Shown here piece by piece: positions 52,391 to 62,000 of a stretch of DNA of 64,000 nt (within the stretch, counting starts at the first letter, position 1; each line of letters starts with the position of its first letter). The notes beneath the pieces are model-generated. The model saw nothing but the letters and a program-made list of their open reading frames with translations, did not search any database and was not told the origin of the DNA. The position numbers and the translations under genes are program-made. Source of the DNA: Planktothrix tepida PCC 9214 (GTDB taxonomy: Bacteria > Cyanobacteriota > Cyanobacteriia > Cyanobacteriales > Microcoleaceae); the NCBI RefSeq assembly GCF_900009145.1, contig NZ_LN889813.1:73929-137928 (forward strand). Reading direction: 5' to 3'.

Positions 52391-53683
52391 TTACGCAAAT
52401 AAGCTATGGTGAGAAATCGTTAACAAAGTAACGGGGTTGAGAGGAGAAAAACGGGTTAAATTAGCAACGGGAACGGAACGGGATAATTGTACATTTAAAA
52501 TCCGATAACTCCAACTGCGTTCAATGCGTTTTCGTTGGTCTAACCAGTTTAACGCCGTGTTTAAATGTTCAATCGTTGCTAAAGCTAAAACAATCACACC
52601 CCCCGGAGATAAACGAATACTGCAAATCCCTAAGATTTCGCTTAAATTGCTTCCACTTCCTCCAATAAAAATCCGATTCGGTGAGCGTAAATGATGTAAA
52701 ATTTCGGGAGCTTCCCCATGAATAGAAACTAAGTTATTAACTTGAAATCGTTGGCGATTTTGTTCAATTAAAGTGGTTCCAGCGGCTGTTTTTTCAATAG
52801 AATAAACTGTAGAATCAGGAAAAAGTCTGGCAATTTCGATGGAAACCGAACCCGTCCCGGCTCCAATATCCCAAATCGTTTGTTTTGGCTGTAAAGCTAG
52901 TTCTCCTAAGATTAAAGTCCTAACTTCCCGTTTTGTCATCAGTCCAGGGCGATCGCTATAACTGAAAAACAATTGATCAGGAATGCCAAAAGTCGGAATT
53001 TTAGATAAATCGAAAGGTTCTAGTCCCAAAGCAGATTCACGTAATAATATTACAATATTTAAGGAAGAAAATTCTTGATTTTTTAAAGATTCTATCTCCC
53101 ATTGTTGGACTCGTTCATCCTTCCCCCCTAGATTTTCGCAGACCCAAAATTGATAACGACTCGGTAAATCTAAACTCTTGATTAATTGAGCGATCGCCGG
53201 GGGATTATAAAGATTATCCGTTAAAATTGCTATTTTTTCTGCTCCCTGCTGTAAAGCTTGAATTAAGGTTTCCATGGAACGACCATGAACACTCAGAATT
53301 CGAGCATCTTGCCAAGGAATTTTAATTCGATTAAACGCTAATTGAATCGAGCTAATATGGGGATAAAAGGTTAATTGTTCGGACGGAAATTCAGCAATTA
53401 ATAAACGACCTAATCCAAAAAATAACGGATCACCCGATACTAAAATGACAATATAATTATTAGTAGATTGTTTTTTTTCACTTTCCCATCTTGTTAATTG
53501 CTGACGAATAGCAACGATGGTTTCTGTTAAATCTCCTAAGATTAAACGAAAGGCTGGATGTTCAGGAAAATAACTTAAATGGCGATCGCTTCCGACTAAT
53601 ATAGTTGCACCTGCAATAACATTAAGAACAGACTCACTCAGTCCTGATGCCCCGTCCAACCCAATACCAACAACATAAATCAT
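52391..53683 (-). CDS. cobL: Precorrin-6Y C5,15-methyltransferase, CbiE-CbiT fusion
   Basis: The 430-residue bifunctional enzyme joins a CbiE-like tetrapyrrole methylase domain (residues 1-205, MIYVVGIGLDGASGLSESVL, LVSGDPLFFGLGR) to a CbiT-like SAM-dependent methyltransferase/decarboxylase domain (about 230-430, IWDIGAGTGSVSIEIARL). It methylates C5 and C15 and removes the acetate of the cobalamin corrin ring. The next gene on its strand is precorrin-8X methylmutase, 51 bases upstream, so they act in consecutive steps. Confidence 0.95.
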   Translation of the reverse strand: MIYVVGIGLDGASGLSESVLNVIAGATILVGSDRHLSYFPEHPAFRLILGDLTETIVAIRQQLTRWESEKKQSTNNYIVILVSGDPLFFGLGRLLIAEFPSEQLTFYPHISSIQLAFNRIKIPWQDARILSVHGRSMETLIQALQQGAEKIAILTDNLYNPPAIAQLIKSLDLPSRYQFWVCENLGGKDERVQQWEIESLKNQEFSSLNIVILLRESALGLEPFDLSKIPTFGIPDQLFFSYSDRPGLMTKREVRTLILGELALQPKQTIWDIGAGTGSVSIEIARLFPDSTVYSIEKTAAGTTLIEQNRQRFQVNNLVSIHGEAPEILHHLRSPNRIFIGGSGSNLSEILGICSIRLSPGGVIVLALATIEHLNTALNWLDQRKRIERSWSYRILNVQLSRSVPVANLTRFSPLNPVTLLTISHHSLFA

Positions 53684-53734
53684 TATTGAATTTCAAATTA
53701 ATAATTAATGTACAATCCTTATATTTTTTGAACC

Positions 53735-54346
53735 CTATTTTTCAGAGGTAGCTAAAACAATTAAAGCATTTAAAATGGCTGCTGCTACCGGAGAACCTCC
53801 TTTTCTTCCCTCCACTCGAATTTGAGGAACGGACATTTGAGCTAACATCATTTTAGACTCTACTACAGACACAAAACCCACCGGAACCCCAATTACTAAA
53901 CTCGGAGAAACTAACTTTTGTTCGATTAAAGAACACAGGGAAATTAACGCGGTTGGAGCATTACCAATCACAATAATACTCTGGGGAAACTCTTGAACAA
54001 CATGAATTAATCCCGTTTCGGTCAGGGTTTTACCCGCCAGGGGAGTAGATGCCATTTCAACCGCACAAATTAAGGGATTATTAAAGGTTTTAGCCACTAA
54101 ATTAGCGACTCCTTGTTTAACCATTCCCACATCAACAATAATCGGAACTTGTTGTTTTAAGGCTAAAATTCCCTGTTCTATCGCATTTGGACTAAACCGA
54201 ATTAACTGGGAAAATTCAAAATCAGCCGTACTATGAATAACTCGTCTTACAATCGCATATTCAGCCGAATTAAACGAATGTTCACCAATTTCTTGATCAA
54301 TAATTGCAAAACTCTGGGATTGAATCGGATGAATTTCTATAAACAT
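53735..54346 (-). CDS. cobH: Precorrin-8X methylmutase
   Basis: The 203-residue enzyme moves the C11 methyl group to C12 to form hydrogenobyrinate, in the corrin part of cobalamin synthesis. FSLSADYAIVRRVIHSTADF-like segment (here NSAEYAIVRRVIHSTADF), a catalytic His in VIHSTADF, and VGMVKQG, AVEMASTPL, GVPVGFVSVVESK are all present. It is followed by cbiET in the same orientation, and preceded by the DUF1868 gene 69 bases upstream. Confidence 0.95.
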   Translation of the reverse strand: MFIEIHPIQSQSFAIIDQEIGEHSFNSAEYAIVRRVIHSTADFEFSQLIRFSPNAIEQGILALKQQVPIIVDVGMVKQGVANLVAKTFNNPLICAVEMASTPLAGKTLTETGLIHVVQEFPQSIIVIGNAPTALISLCSLIEQKLVSPSLVIGVPVGFVSVVESKMMLAQMSVPQIRVEGRKGGSPVAAAILNALIVLATSEK

Positions 54347-54415
54347 TGGCTCTCAAGGATGGTTTGTTATTGGTTGACAGTTAACGGTTAACCATCAACC
54401 AACAACGCTTAAGGT

Positions 54416-55198
54416 CTAAAATTTAAAAACAGGCCAGTCTGGTTCTCGATAATAGCGGGTCATGTCATCAAACTTGCGGAGTTCTGCTCGTTTAACCCAA
54501 ATTTCTTGAGTAGAATCTAACCATTGTTGATTGAAAGAAGAGAGAATATTACAAAAATGACCCCGATCTAAATCTTCAGGAATTGTTCCGAAATAACCCA
54601 ATGTGATGTGAGCCGTTAAATAATATTGTTGATCGACACCTAATGGAATTAAACTTGGATTTTGATAGATAGCACGCCGGAATTCAGTTGTTTTTTGATA
54701 GGACTCTTGATCACGGGGAACCAGACAAACGGCGATCGCCCTTGGCATTAGCATAAAACCGAAAATTTGCCAACGAATTCCCTGGGGAATTGGTGTGGAT
54801 TTAAAACCTTGAAACGATTGAGCGATCGCTTGATGCAACTTCGGATCAAAACTGAGATCTTCTTTGCTGGCATCTCGATAAGCACTATCCCAAATCAAAT
54901 CCGCTAAGGTAAAGTGTAAACTTTCCTGGGGAATCGGAATCCAAAAATTGGGATCAAACTTTTCACTGAGTTGCTGCTGACAAGTTTGGAGATTCTGATA
55001 AAATTCTCCATTGTCCCCATCATCTTCAGCCGGAGGAGTGATAATACTATAACCCGGAAAAGGCACAGCTTGGTGTTTACCCTGGGAGTCAGGCTTAAAC
55101 TTAGGGGACTCCTGAATATACTCAAGCTGAGAGTGATAGGATTCTGGCAGCGTTAATCGCGCGACCCGATTCACATAAACTTGATAAGTATCGTCCAA
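54416..55198 (-). CDS. DUF1868 family 2H-phosphoesterase-like protein
   Basis: The 260-residue protein starts at a TTG (55198) with GAGGCG ahead and no better ATG. Two H-x-T motifs, LHFTLADL and AHITLGYFG, mark the 2H phosphoesterase fold, in which the two His cleave cyclic phosphodiesters. DUF1868 members have no known substrate; RNA 2',3'-cyclic phosphates or ADP-ribose 1'',2''-cyclic phosphate are the family's usual targets. It is divergent from holA with only 34 bases between the starts. Confidence 0.85.
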   Translation of the reverse strand: MDDTYQVYVNRVARLTLPESYHSQLEYIQESPKFKPDSQGKHQAVPFPGYSIITPPAEDDGDNGEFYQNLQTCQQQLSEKFDPNFWIPIPQESLHFTLADLIWDSAYRDASKEDLSFDPKLHQAIAQSFQGFKSTPIPQGIRWQIFGFMLMPRAIAVCLVPRDQESYQKTTEFRRAIYQNPSLIPLGVDQQYYLTAHITLGYFGTIPEDLDRGHFCNILSSFNQQWLDSTQEIWVKRAELRKFDDMTRYYREPDWPVFKF

Positions 55199-55232
55199 TT
55201 TTAATCGCCTCTTTTGAAAAAATTAAGTTATT

Positions 55233-56234
55233 ATGCCTATCCACCTCTACTGGGGAGACGATGACTTTGCTTTAATGCAAGCGGTTGAACGATTGCGGGA
55301 GTCCGTCCTTGATCCCAGTTGGGCTAGTTTTAATTTTGACAGAATTCTGTCCGATCAACAAAATTCTGTGATTATGGGACTTAATCAAGCCATGACTCCT
55401 CCTTTTGGGATGGGTGGACGCTTCGTTTGGTTAGTGGATACTTCCCTTTTCCAGCAATGTCCAACGGACGTTTATCAAGAGTTAGAACGCACCCTTTCGG
55501 TGATCCCCGATACGACAACGTTGCTTTTAACGGGTTCTAACAAACCCGACGGTCGGTTAAAGTCCACAACATTACTCAAGAAATATATTGACAAATCTAA
55601 AGGAGAATTGCGAGAATTTTCTCGAATTAAACCTTGGGAAATCGATAAATTAGAACAGCACGTTAAAACTTTAGCAACGGAACGTGGGGTCAATTTGAGT
55701 CCTAATGGGATTACTTTATTAGCAGAGTTAGTTGGAAATGATACTCGACAACTCTATAACGAATTGGAAAAACTCAAGCTATTTGCGGGGAATACTCATC
55801 AACCCCTCAGCCTTGAGCAAATTTCCTTATTAGTTCAGGCTAATACTCAAAATAGCTTAAAACTTGCCACTTGTATTAAAGCCGGACAAACCAGTAAAGC
55901 CTTAGAGTTAATTACAGAGTTACTCCAACACAATGAACCGGGATTAAAAATTGTCGCCACTTTAGTCAGTCAATTTCGGACGTGGTTATGGATTAAATTA
56001 ATGATGGAAACCGGAGTCAGGGATAAACAGGAAATTGCGAAAACCGCCGAAATTGGCAACCCCAACCGTGTCTTTTTTTTGCAAAAAGAAGTACAAACCC
56101 TCACCCTAAATCAACTACAACACAGCTTACCTTTGTTACTTCAACTTGAAGCTCATCTCAAAGGCGGCGCAGATGAACGTTCAACTCTCCAAACCCATGT
56201 TATTGAGTTGTGTCAGCTATTTCAACGAAAATAG
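55233..56234 (+). CDS. holA: DNA polymerase III subunit delta
   Basis: The 333-residue clamp-loader subunit opens the beta clamp during replication. The N-terminus MPIHLYWGDDDFALMQAVER is the typical start. The first AAA+-like domain is without Walker A lysine, as in other delta subunits; a central three-helix region and a C-terminal collar domain (LPLLLQLEAHLKGG, QTHVIELCQLF) follow. The gene is complete and ends 40 bases before the convergent LapA-like gene. Confidence 0.93.
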   Translation: MPIHLYWGDDDFALMQAVERLRESVLDPSWASFNFDRILSDQQNSVIMGLNQAMTPPFGMGGRFVWLVDTSLFQQCPTDVYQELERTLSVIPDTTTLLLTGSNKPDGRLKSTTLLKKYIDKSKGELREFSRIKPWEIDKLEQHVKTLATERGVNLSPNGITLLAELVGNDTRQLYNELEKLKLFAGNTHQPLSLEQISLLVQANTQNSLKLATCIKAGQTSKALELITELLQHNEPGLKIVATLVSQFRTWLWIKLMMETGVRDKQEIAKTAEIGNPNRVFFLQKEVQTLTLNQLQHSLPLLLQLEAHLKGGADERSTLQTHVIELCQLFQRK

Positions 56235-56274
56235 AGGGGTAGGGTGTACATCTAACGTCAGTGTTCTTCTTCCC

Positions 56275-56514
56275 CTATCTTCCCCTTTCCCCCTCTCCCC
56301 CTTCTGCTAACTGTACTATGGGTTTGAATAAGGCGGCACCGAGAAGACCACTCACCACACTAAATGCTAGAATCACACCAACGGGGAGTTGAATGGACTC
56401 AAAAAAGAGGAACTTCAAAGAAATGGGGGCGGCATTTTGAACGGCGAGAATTGCGATCGCACCGATCCAAACTGCAACAATAAAGCTGGTAACAATAGCG
56501 GGGGCGTTAGGCAT
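56275..56514 (-). CDS. LapA-like (DUF1049) small membrane protein
   Basis: The 79-residue protein has two TM helices (about 8-26 and 42-62) and the LapA signature VQNAAPISLKFLFFESIQLPVGVILAF. LapA/YciS proteins assist lipopolysaccharide assembly in proteobacteria, and the cyanobacterial role is not known. The last residues (EGGEGERGR) come from the purine-rich simple sequence at 56270-56300, so the tail is probably of low value. It lies convergent to holA. Confidence 0.8.
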   Translation of the reverse strand: MPNAPAIVTSFIVAVWIGAIAILAVQNAAPISLKFLFFESIQLPVGVILAFSVVSGLLGAALFKPIVQLAEGGEGERGR

Positions 56515-57021
56515 AGATTACAACAATTGGTCAAACGAGGATATTTGTTTTTCTATTCTAATTAATCGAGACAGGAAAATACTTACGCTGAGGAAAAAAT
56601 CGGCTTTATTGAGCTTATTCCCCCTATCGGACATTTCTGTATTTTATTAAAAATGGAGTTCGGTCAAAGATTAGAAAAACTAATCTTTATAAAAATTTAA
56701 CATTTGCCGTCCCAGGGTCTATCCATCAAGGAGATTATGGTATAATTCAAAATCAAGCTAGACTTAAACCTTTTCTGTGGTGAATCTAATGCCGAGACTG
56801 ACATCCATCCTGATGCACCAGATACTTTTCTCTAAAACTGGAGTTAAAAGGGTTCAGTCTGCCGAAGGCGTACGATTCTTTTCTTTTCTTTTATATTGAA
56901 CTTAAACCCCGTTTCATTAGGTTTACGCCTCTAATTTTCAGAGGATCTAGCCTTAAACGGACACTTAAATATGAGTTGAGGGAGTCTTAATCAATTATTA
57001 CTCTCTGGCTACTGCCTTGGC
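56515..57021. other. Intergenic region upstream of the 387-residue unknown
   Basis: About 500 bases with no gene; AT-rich, with a TTTTCTTTTCTTTT run at 56880-56892. It must include promoters for the divergent LapA-like gene and the unknown gene. I identified no hairpin or RNA family. Confidence 0.4.
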
Positions 57022-58185
57022 ATGAGCAAAGGCGAATTTACAAAGACAAGTGAGGCTGGATTCAATATGAAACCCGAATACGAAGGTTCACCCGTCTGCG
57101 ACTGGAATCAAGATGCCTCTAAAATCCTTACTATTTTAGATCAAACATCTTGTTCTGGGTCTATTATATCAGGAGAATGCCCAGATGAAAACCCCAGTTC
57201 TAAGTCTTCTGAAATGATGACCTTAATGGCAGTTGAATGGGCAAAACAATATTACTCAATGATTTGGAGTCCCAACCCATCTCATTCATCGACGGGGATT
57301 GAACCCGATCAACCTGTTGATATTACTGAGTTTGATGAACAGCGTTCCCGTATTGTTTCCCAGCTTTTCCAAATGTTAAATATAGCCGGGGAAATTGCCT
57401 GGAATAAAATTGATGCCGTACTCGGATCTTATCTTCAATCTCATCAAAATCTTTTAGAATTAATTAAACCCAAAGAAATTATTCAAGATACTTGCCATCT
57501 GTATCGAGAAACCATAGAAGCTTATGCTCAATATGAATATCCTTCCCGGTTAGCGGTTTTAGTGGGTCGAGAGATTATTTCCATTCGCCGTAAATATTCC
57601 AATAGAAGTGCTGTATTTCTAGCGGTCTTAGCAATGGAATTTAACTATGTAGGCAAAATTTTATTAGATTGGATTCCCCTAAAATCCCGCTCGATTTTTT
57701 TACTGTATTTCAAAGCAGTAGAAGATTATCTTCATGCCCCCATTGCAGAAGTTCATGCCTTAGCCGCTACCCATAAAGCAGATTCAGAAGCCTTAATTGC
57801 TGTACAACAATTACTATCTCAAACAACAACAATCGCCCATAATGTTTATAACCGAGTTTGTCATTTACATCCCGGCTATCGAAGCATCAGTGGCAATTTA
57901 GCAAATTCTATGGTTCACTATTCTAGTATTCGAGATGTTGAACTCTTTCAAATTTATTTATGCTTGTGTGCGTTAGAAGGCAGTTTGCGACCCGTGCAAG
58001 AAGAGTTATTTCCGATGTGTGTGATTTTATATCCCCGATTAAATGTAAGTTGGGAGTTGGTGCAGGATATGTTAAATTCTTTGCTTTGGGAACTTTATTA
58101 TAGTTTGAGTCCAGAAAATTATAAAGTGTTTTTGCCCTATATTCATACCATAACTGAAATATTTTCTGATCGAGTCGTTTATTGA
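57022..58185 (+). CDS. Cyanobacterial protein of unknown function (387 residues)
   Basis: The 387-residue soluble protein has a polar N-terminal half of about 60 residues and then an almost wholly helical body (VEWAKQYYSMIW, IAWNKIDAVLGSYL, HLYRETIEAYAQYEYPSRLA, VFLAVLAMEFNYVGKILLDW). It is rich in aromatic and Leu residues and contains no recognised catalytic motif. A second ATG at 57067 could also start translation. Its stop lies 7 bases before the CadD-like gene, which implies a common transcript. The function is unknown. Confidence 0.65.
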   Translation: MSKGEFTKTSEAGFNMKPEYEGSPVCDWNQDASKILTILDQTSCSGSIISGECPDENPSSKSSEMMTLMAVEWAKQYYSMIWSPNPSHSSTGIEPDQPVDITEFDEQRSRIVSQLFQMLNIAGEIAWNKIDAVLGSYLQSHQNLLELIKPKEIIQDTCHLYRETIEAYAQYEYPSRLAVLVGREIISIRRKYSNRSAVFLAVLAMEFNYVGKILLDWIPLKSRSIFLLYFKAVEDYLHAPIAEVHALAATHKADSEALIAVQQLLSQTTTIAHNVYNRVCHLHPGYRSISGNLANSMVHYSSIRDVELFQIYLCLCALEGSLRPVQEELFPMCVILYPRLNVSWELVQDMLNSLLWELYYSLSPENYKVFLPYIHTITEIFSDRVVY

Positions 58186-58192
58186 GACATTC

Positions 58193-58849
58193 ATGAATTT
58201 AGTCTGGACTGCAATTGCTACAGGAATCACCAGTTTTATTGCCACCAATATTGATGATATTGTCATTTTAATGTTATTTTTCTCTCAACTGAATCGTCAG
58301 TTTACGGTTCAACATATTATTGGGGGTCAATATCTGGGATTTACCTGTTTAGTAATAGCGAGTTTAGTCGGATTTATGGGAGGTTTAATTCTTCCTAAAA
58401 CCGTGATTGGATTACTGGGATTCCTCCCAATTGCTATTGGCATTAAAGAGTTATTTCAAGGGGAAAAAGAGGAAGAGGAAATTCAAGGAGTAGCTTTTGA
58501 TTCTTTAACCGCAGAGTCTCGATCTGCTTGGAAACGTTCTCTGGGAAAGGTTTTAAATACACCTTTATTTAATGTCGCTGCGGTAACTGTTGCCAATGGG
58601 GGTGATAATATTGGGATTTATATTCCCTTATTTGCGAATTCTAATGGGTTGAGTTTAGGAATTATTCTGATTGTTTTTTATATCTTAATTGGGGTTTGGT
58701 GTGCGATCGCTTATTTCTTAACTCGTCATCCTATGTTAGCTCGATTTTTAACTCAATACGGCGAAAAAATAACCCCCTATATTTTAATTGCATTAGGAAT
58801 TTTTATTTTAATAGAAAGTGAAAGTTACCATCTCCTACCTAAGTTCTAA
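58193..58849 (+). CDS. CadD-like cadmium/cation resistance transporter
   Basis: The 218-residue membrane protein has about six helices and the family motif FIATNIDDIVILMLFFSQ, plus GGQYLGFTCLVIASLVG and GLLGFLPIAIGIKEL. The CadD family belongs to the LysE superfamily and exports cadmium or related cations; substrate here is inferred. A central acidic loop (EKEEEEIQG) may bind metal. It follows the unknown 387-residue gene after 7 bases. In this genome it complements the GDT1-type exporter at 2.2 kb. Confidence 0.85.
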   Translation: MNLVWTAIATGITSFIATNIDDIVILMLFFSQLNRQFTVQHIIGGQYLGFTCLVIASLVGFMGGLILPKTVIGLLGFLPIAIGIKELFQGEKEEEEIQGVAFDSLTAESRSAWKRSLGKVLNTPLFNVAAVTVANGGDNIGIYIPLFANSNGLSLGIILIVFYILIGVWCAIAYFLTRHPMLARFLTQYGEKITPYILIALGIFILIESESYHLLPKF

Positions 58850-59061
58850 ACCTTGTAACGGATTTTTAAGCCCTATTAAGGATTGTAAAATTTTGCTTGA
58901 AATTGCAATTTTTGTTGAGGTTAGTTAAGAAGTTTCCTCAAGTTTGATAAACAATTGTAAATGATCAAGCATCAAATCTTGCTATCAGAGAAAAAATATA
59001 TATCATAAGGAGGATGTAATTTTGACATCTTTAATATACAGATTCCACCATTCAAAAACCT

Positions 59062-62000
59062 ATGTACCTTTCAAAACAAAACCTCCAACACCTCAATACC
59101 GTTACCCATGAAGGTAAAGTTGTTGTATTTGCCACCGATGCCGACGGTAAAATTTCCTATACTGTTAAACAAGATGGGTTTGAGGATAGCTATCTCAACA
59201 CCCCCGCAGACCAAAGAACAGGTTGGGAAAACTGGCAATATTTGGAATTCCCCAATGAAGCAGATGACCAGTCCGTCATTAATCAAGAAACAGCGAAACT
59301 CACCCACCAGAAAGACACCAGCAATTTTATTCTCAGGTCACGCTACAAAACTCAAACTGAATCTGCTGTCGCCCCTGTTCAAGGGATTTCTGCCCTGGGA
59401 CACGTCTACATTTTCCGCCAGTCCAAGTCTAATACTCTGTTAATAGACCGTTTTGTGTTAGATGGGATGACCAATAATCTAAACCGCAAGTTAGAAGTTC
59501 GGTTTAAGCGCAGTAAGCAGAAGCATACACCTACGAAAAATATGAACAAGGGGTCTAATGGACTCGTTAATATTGATTCCTTGGACTTCCGTGATGCTAA
59601 CGGTAACTTTTTCTACGAACCCACCACAGAATTATGTTTAATTAATAACCTGTACAAAGGCTGGTTTTCTATCGTATTAGTTCCCACGATTGAAAACGAT
59701 GTTTATCGCTGGCATATTTTTGCCTATAATAGTCAAACTCAGAAAGTCGAATTAACCACCATTCGGGCTTCTGGAGAAGGGCTATTTGATGTTCAAGATT
59801 ATACCATTTTTGAAGAAGAAAATGAGACTCTAGTTCCTCGCCGAATCCCAGGAATTATTAAACGAACTTTAGATATTAAGGGTGTAGCTGTTACCAACGG
59901 TTTATCAGCCACTAAATACGATTTACAACAGGCCCAGCAAACCCAATCTGGGGAAGAACAACTGTTGAAAACCGCAACGAAATTAATGTTAGCAGTTCCC
60001 ACCGATAAAGGGACAGCAGCCTTCAGTTTTGGCATTGCTGGCGATGGCACCCTAGCAGAAATTGATGATACACCCGATAGCACGATTATTCGCAGTCGTC
60101 AGCGAGAAGTATTATTACCGTTAAACACTTTAGATGAAATCAAATCCTTTGCTGACATAACACCCCCTCCCACAGCAAGTATTACGGGGTTTGCAGAAGG
60201 AACCGACGAAGAAGAAATCGAAGATTTAGTCAAAATATCGACTGATGGCAAAGCCGCAGAATTAGCCAATGGCGACCTCGTAAAAATTACAGGAACCAGT
60301 GATTATCAAGGTTTATATCGCACCCAAAAAGTCGATAATAATACCTTTGATATTGACTTGCCATCGGGGAGCGAACTCGGTTCTTGGGAAAAAGAAGACT
60401 CAGAAGAAGGTGGTTTAATTTTTGATGGCATGATTACGGCTTATCAAAAAACTGCCAATGGTAAATTACGAGTCACCTGTCCCAATCATGGTTTAGAAAA
60501 TGGCGATGAAGTCCAAATTACGGGTACAGAAGACTACAACAACACCTATCCCGTACAGAAAATTGATGATACCCATTTTGTGATTGAACGCAAGTGGGCA
60601 ATGGGGGAAGCAATTAATATAAAACGGTTAGCTCAGAAGCGACGCGGGATAGAGTTTGATGGTCATCAGGACTACATTGAAATTCCTAATGATGTCTTAA
60701 CAGTACCCTCCGACAACAAAGACTTTGGGGCAACCTGTTCGGCATGGATTAACTGCTCTGTGTTAGAAAGAACAGAGCAGTTAATTGTGGGTCAAAAAGA
60801 CGCTTCTATGAAGCTGATCATCAACCAAAAGGGCCAAGTTGCTTTCCAAGCCTTAATTGACGGTTCTTTGCAGGAGGTAGTAGACCCTAATCCTTTACCA
60901 CTAAATCAATGGGTTCATTATGCAGGGGTAGTTGACAGTAATAAAAAAACTCGGCAAACCACGCTAATGCTGTGCAAAAACGGTGTAGAGGTAATCCCAC
61001 AAGTTTTCCAGCACAATGTCACTGTTCTAGAACCACAACAAGAACTCCAAGCCCGCGACAAGAAAGCTAATGCTAACTTCGGCAACTCCGTCGCCATCAG
61101 TGGAGATACAGCTATTGTCGGTGCTCCTAAAGAAGATAGTGGCACAGGCAGCTCCTATATCTTCCAACGCGAGGCAGACGGCACATGGACACAGAAGCCC
61201 AAACTCCATGTCAACTACAACCTACAAAGCGACAACTACAACGGATGGAGCGACTACTTCGGCAGAGCCGTCGCTATCAGCGGTGATACAGCTATTGTTG
61301 GTGCTAGAGTTACTCTCTTAAGCGAGAAGGAGACAGGCAGTGCCTACATCTTCCAACGGGAGGCTGACGGTACATGGACAAAGGTTGACCAACTCCAAGC
61401 CAGCGACAAGCAAGCTTACGCCGCCTTCGGCAACTCTGTCGCCATCAGTGGAGATACGGCTATTGTCGGTGCTCCTAAAGAAGATACTGGCATAGGCAGT
61501 GCCTATATCTTCCAACGCAAGGCAGGCAGCGACAAATGGACACAGAAAGCCCAACTTCAAGCCAGCGACAAGCTAGATAGCGACTTCTTCGGCAACTCTG
61601 TCGCCATCAGTGGAGATATAGCTATTGTCGGTGCTCCTAAAGAAGATAAGGGCACAGGCAGCGTCTATATCTTCCAACGCGGGGCAGACGGCACATGGAC
61701 ACAGAAGGCTAAATTCCAAGCCAGCGACAAGCAAGCTGACGCCAACTTCGGCAACTCTGTCGCCATCAGTGGAGATATAGCTATTGTCGGTGCTCCTAAA
61801 GAAGATAAGGGCACAGGCAGCGTCTATATCTTCCAACGCGGGGCAGACGGCACATGGACACAGAAGGCTAAATTCCAAGCCAGCGACAAGCAAGCTGACG
61901 CCAACTTCGGCAACTCCGTCGCTATCAGTGGAGATACAGCTATTGTCGGTGCTTATTATCAAGATACTGATTCTAAACAAGATGCAGGCAGCGCCTATAT

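Noticed and set aside
54347-54415. Cobalamin riboswitch before cobH-cbiET
   Set aside because: The gap is only 69 bases and lacks the B12-box pattern.
58850-59061. A possible small gene between the CadD-like gene and the giant gene
   Set aside because: Only AT-rich sequence with an AGGAGG at 59009-59014 that is too far from the ATG at 59062; no frame of note.
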